From Calothrix sp. PCC 7507 (GTDB lineage: Bacteria > Cyanobacteriota > Cyanobacteriia > Cyanobacteriales > Nostocaceae), in assembly GCF_000316575.1 (NCBI RefSeq), contig NC_019682.1:2106001-2170000 (forward strand): a stretch of DNA of 64,000 bases, written 5' to 3'. The stretch's first letter is position 1, and every line of letters starts with the position of its first letter. The notes under the pieces were generated by a model, which did not search any database, had not been told where the DNA came from, and was given only the letters and a program-made list of their open reading frames with translations. Below are positions 61,003 through 64,000 of this stretch, piece after piece. A program made the position numbers and the translations under genes.

Positions 61003-63888
61003 TCACACAGTCCTTTTGCCCATAAAGCGGAAGAATAACTTCTCTAATTCCACCCAAACAAACAACAAAGCACTAAAGCCAATACAAACTCCCAATTCTT
61101 CTAGACTCAGCCAATGTGTGCCAAAGAATTCGCGCAGGGGTGGTACGTACACTAGCATGAGTTGCAAAATGGTTGTCACCACCACAGCCCCTAAAACAAA
61201 AAGATTGGAAAAGGGATTCATCTCGATGGTCAATTGGTTATTAGAGCGAATGGCGATCGCATGACCCATTTGCGCTATACACAGGGTAGTAAATACCATT
61301 GTCTTCCACGCATCGCGATCGCCTTGATACCCAGCAGCATGGGTATGGTTGTAAGCCCATGCCATCAAGGCAATTGAGATAATGGCAAAGACAATCCCCA
61401 GACGAATCAAATAAGCACCCAACCCCCTAGCGAAAATACTTTCGCGGGGACTGAAGGGGGGACGCTTCATTACATCTGGTTCTGGGGGTTCCACAGCCAA
61501 TGCTAGGGCGGGTAAACCATCTGTCACCAAGTTCATCCAGAGAATCTGTAAAGGTGTGAGGGGAACGCCTCCCAAGCCAATTAAAGGCGCGGCGGCAATG
61601 GTTAGCACTTCGCCAATGTTACTACCCAGGATGTATTTAATAAAGCGGCGGATGTTGGTGTAAACAACTCTACCTTCTTTGGTGGCAGCCACAATCGTCG
61701 CGAAGTTGTCATCTAATAGCACCATGTCGCTGGCTTCTTTGCTGACATCAGTGCCTGTGATGCCCATAGCGATGCCAATATCCGCTTGTTTGAGGGCGGG
61801 GGCATCGTTGACGCCATCGCCTGTCATAGCGACAAATCTGCCCCGGCGTTGCAGTGCTTGGACAATTCTTAATTTGTGTTCTGGAGAAACCCGTGCATAA
61901 ACACTTACCAGGTCAACTTGCTCTTCTAGTTCTTGGTCACTCATCCGCTGTAATTCTTGACCTGTCAGCACACGAGCATCTTTTTCGGCAATACCTAAAT
62001 CAGTAGCGATCGCTCTGGCTGTTAGTTGGTGATCACCTGTGATCATCACGGGGCGAATCCCAGCTTCGCGGCACTCTTGAACTGCTGCCCTCACCTCCGG
62101 ACGTGGCGCGTCTAACATGCCCACTAATCCCAACCACACCAAGTCATCCTCGGATGTCTCTTCAGACCCTGCTGGGGGGATTTCCGAGAGGGGTTTATAG
62201 GCAAATCCTAGCACTCGCAAACCCTTACTGGCCATGATATCGTTTTCTGCCAGAATTTGACTCCGCTGTGCTTCTGTCAGAGGGACTGAGCGATCGCCCA
62301 AATGAATCTGAGTGCAACGCGCCAGGGTTAACTCTGGTGAACCTTTGGTAAACATCAAGTAATTTTCAGATTGCAGAAAGCCAGCAATTACTGGATCAAC
62401 ATCTGCTATGGGTGATGTCCCTGATGCGACTGCCTCCACCTGAGCAATCACGCTCATCCGCTTGCGTTCTGAAGAAAAGGGGAACTCAGCGACTCTTGGT
62501 AATTTACTGCTCCACTGGTCTTTTTCAATTCCGGCTTTCCCTGCCAAGGTTAACAATGCGCCCTCTGTAGGATCTCCTAGAATCGCCCACTCTCCTTGTT
62601 CTTTCTGCAACACTGAATCATTGCAAATAGCACAGGCGACAACCAAAGCGGAGATTTCTGGATACTCATCTACAGCAACTTTTTGCTCATTCGATAGAAA
62701 ATCCCCTGTAGGATTATAACCTTCGCCGATGACGCGAAACGATTTATTGTTCGTATAAACCGACTGCACCACCATTTTGTTCTGAGTGAGGGTGCCAGTT
62801 TTATCTGAGCAGATAGTCGTCACAGAACCCAAAGTTTCTACCGCTGGCAGCTTGCGAATCAAGGCATGTTGGCGTACCATGCGCTGAGTTCCCAGTGCCA
62901 GAGTCACGGTGATCACTGCTGGCAAACCTTCTGGGACTACAGCCACCGCCATACTCAAAGAAACTTCCAAGAGTTCTTGGATGTTGCCAAAGCCTCGTGC
63001 CTGGATGACACCGCCAACAACAACGATCGCTACTAAAATTAAGGAACCTGTCACCAGAACATTCCCTAGTTGCGTCATTCGCTGCTGTAGAGGTGTCGGT
63101 TCACTCTCCACCGACTGCAACATGGCGGCAATTTTGCCTAGTTCTGTTTTCATCCCGGTGTGAGCCACCAGAACTTTAGCTCGTCCTTGGACGACTTCGG
63201 TACCTTGAAAAACTAAATTAATGCGATCGCCTAAATCTGTTTCTTCAGGTAAAACTATTGTGGCTTGCTTATTAACTGCTTCCGCTTCACCCGTCAGCGC
63301 CGACTCCCGGACTTGCAAATTCGATTGTTCAATCAAGCGCCCATCTGCAGCTATCTGCACCCCAGCTTCCAGCAGCATCACATCCCCTGGGACTAGTTCC
63401 TTGGCTGCTACTTCTAACAGTTTGCCGTTGCGGAGTACTCGTACCAAAGGGGAGGCTAATTTTTTCAGCGCTGCGAGGGCTTGTTCGGCGCGGGTTTCTT
63501 GGACGTAGCCAAGGATGCCATTGAGGATGACAATGGCCATGATGGCGACTGTGTCTTTGAATGGTACTTCACCAGGCTTTAATGTGCCTCCTTGCCAAGC
63601 CAGGAAGTCTAAAAACCCAGAAATTAGGGCGACGCCAATCAGCATCAACAACATAATGTTTTTGAACTGATCTAGTAGAATCTCCCAATTGCTGCGGCCA
63701 CCATGTTCTTCGAGTTCGTTGAGGCCGTACTTTTGCGATCGCACTTCAACTTCTTGGGATGTTAAGCCACTGTCTGCGTTACTATCAAGCAGGTCTAGCG
63801 CTTTATTAACTTCCAAATTATGCCAAACGGCAGCGGCATCTTCTCCTGACGGAGACGCTTTGCGAACAGGCAGAGAATTAGCAGACAT
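61003..63888 (-). CDS. P2A-type cation-transporting ATPase (PacL-like, calcium type)
   Basis: This 961-aa P-type ATPase is of the calcium/sarcoplasmic-reticulum class. The order is: N-terminal cation_ATPase_N domain ([20 protein letters not shown]), membrane helices M1-M2, actuator domain with LTGEAEAV (about 199-206; TGEA instead of the common TGES), M3-M4 with VPEGLPA, phosphorylation site [11 protein letters not shown] (Asp about 362), nucleotide domain with FTKGSPE, hinge [20 protein letters not shown], and M5-M10. The ion-site patterns suggest calcium export, though sodium or manganese cannot be excluded. It is upstream of recF on the same strand. The promoter should be in 63889-64000. 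Confidence 0.87.
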   Translation of the reverse strand: MSANSLPVRKASPSGEDAAAVWHNLEVNKALDLLDSNADSGLTSQEVEVRSQKYGLNELEEHGGRSNWEILLDQFKNIMLLMLIGVALISGFLDFLAWQGGTLKPGEVPFKDTVAIMAIVILNGILGYVQETRAEQALAALKKLASPLVRVLRNGKLLEVAAKELVPGDVMLLEAGVQIAADGRLIEQSNLQVRESALTGEAEAVNKQATIVLPEETDLGDRINLVFQGTEVVQGRAKVLVAHTGMKTELGKIAAMLQSVESEPTPLQQRMTQLGNVLVTGSLILVAIVVVGGVIQARGFGNIQELLEVSLSMAVAVVPEGLPAVITVTLALGTQRMVRQHALIRKLPAVETLGSVTTICSDKTGTLTQNKMVVQSVYTNNKSFRVIGEGYNPTGDFLSNEQKVAVDEYPEISALVVACAICNDSVLQKEQGEWAILGDPTEGALLTLAGKAGIEKDQWSSKLPRVAEFPFSSERKRMSVIAQVEAVASGTSPIADVDPVIAGFLQSENYLMFTKGSPELTLARCTQIHLGDRSVPLTEAQRSQILAENDIMASKGLRVLGFAYKPLSEIPPAGSEETSEDDLVWLGLVGMLDAPRPEVRAAVQECREAGIRPVMITGDHQLTARAIATDLGIAEKDARVLTGQELQRMSDQELEEQVDLVSVYARVSPEHKLRIVQALQRRGRFVAMTGDGVNDAPALKQADIGIAMGITGTDVSKEASDMVLLDDNFATIVAATKEGRVVYTNIRRFIKYILGSNIGEVLTIAAAPLIGLGGVPLTPLQILWMNLVTDGLPALALAVEPPEPDVMKRPPFSPRESIFARGLGAYLIRLGIVFAIISIALMAWAYNHTHAAGYQGDRDAWKTMVFTTLCIAQMGHAIAIRSNNQLTIEMNPFSNLFVLGAVVVTTILQLMLVYVPPLREFFGTHWLSLEELGVCIGFSALLFVWVELEKLFFRFMGKRTV

Positions 63889-64000
63889 CTTGTAGGTTAC
63901 AGGAAACGGTTACAAACTCTGATCATAATTTAGTGATGGCTGGAAAACCATCAACTAAAGTTACATTAGAGATATTGCCAAACTAAATGATTGTAAGTGT
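63889..64000. other. Upstream region of the cation-ATPase gene (window edge)
   Basis: 112 bp of AT-rich DNA that should carry the promoter. A CATCACTAAATTATGATCAG-like stretch is present on the minus strand. No further element is resolved before the window ends. Confidence 0.4.

Noticed and set aside
61003-61057. Extension of the recF frame to 61057, overlapping the cation-ATPase gene.
   Set aside because: The extra 53 codons are encoded by STRR DNA, and the conserved RecF start is the ATG at 60898.
1-64000. CRISPR arrays and tRNA genes were looked for over the window.
   Set aside because: No regularly spaced direct repeats of CRISPR type and no convincing tRNA T-loop/acceptor pattern were noticed by eye. 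A tRNAscan-type search could still find one.

Overview
The window comes from a filamentous, probably heterocyst-forming cyanobacterium of the Nostoc/Anabaena/Calothrix type. The evidence is dense HIP1 octamers (GCGATCGC, for example 1783-1790), NDH-1 genes of the plant-like type (ndhF1, ndhD1, ndhH), a RbcR/Ycf30-type LysR regulator, cyanobacteria-specific small families (Asr1405/Asl0597, DUF760), 4-Cys serine/threonine kinases, and many heptameric short tandem repeats (STRRs) between genes. The order dps-carB-sigD is, from memory, the same as in Anabaena PCC 7120. No rRNA, tRNA, CRISPR array or intact transposase gene was recognised.

Layout. 0.4-9.8 kb: PEP-CTERM secreted protein, HAD phosphatase, a catalytic-core-less arginyl-tRNA-synthetase-like protein, a Crp/Fnr regulator, two paralogous membrane-anchored PstS-like proteins behind a clear Pho box, a zinc-ribbon Ser/Thr kinase and RbcR. 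10-17 kb: a Z-ISO/NnrU-type isomerase, an unusual thioredoxin (WCGLC), then ndhF1 and ndhD1 separated by an orphan YgiT-type zinc finger and an antitoxin-like gene.

17.1-26 kb is an accessory island. It holds DUF29, an unknown protein, a RelE/ParE-type toxin-antitoxin pair, BrnT/BrnA, an Mrr-like nuclease followed by the remnant of another gene, a PD-(D/E)XK-like protein, a ribbon-helix-helix antitoxin between copies of a duplicated LapA-gene segment, a Cas4/RecB-like nuclease, and decayed TPR and hsdM pieces. A housekeeping phosphohexomutase and a LapA-domain gene are embedded in it. The island shows repeated tails and segment duplications that look like recombination scars.

26-47 kb: a PhnD-PhnC-PhnE phosphonate/phosphite-type importer without C-P lyase, an Uma2 protein, a second Ser/Thr kinase with a PPC-like outer domain, bioD, an M20 amidohydrolase, a 2Fe-2S protein with its Asr1405-family neighbour, an atypical His-type Dps, carB, sigD, DUF760, a transposase-like PD-(D/E)XK gene next to a MITE-like element, a MalK/UgpC-like ATPase and a flavin monooxygenase.

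47-64 kb: SSB, a fused double-ATPase peptide-type ABC protein, a DUF2887/Rpn-type gene with a 24-bp repeat tract, rsmH, a strong candidate 6S RNA, ndhH, a bacterial eRF1-like protein (baeRF family 3) overlapping tail-to-tail with a PEP-synthase-like enzyme, MgtC/SapB, a hypothetical gene, recF and a P2A-type cation ATPase.

Themes that tie genes together are phosphorus acquisition (Pho box plus PstS-like proteins, PhnDCE), photosynthetic and respiratory electron transport with carbon control (rbcR, ndhF1/D1/H), and genome conflict (TA modules, nucleases, Rpn/Uma2 proteins, baeRF). The most unusual structural features are the STRR heptamers that enter the reading frames of recF and probably carB, the shared tails of the TA modules, and several MITE-like palindromic elements.
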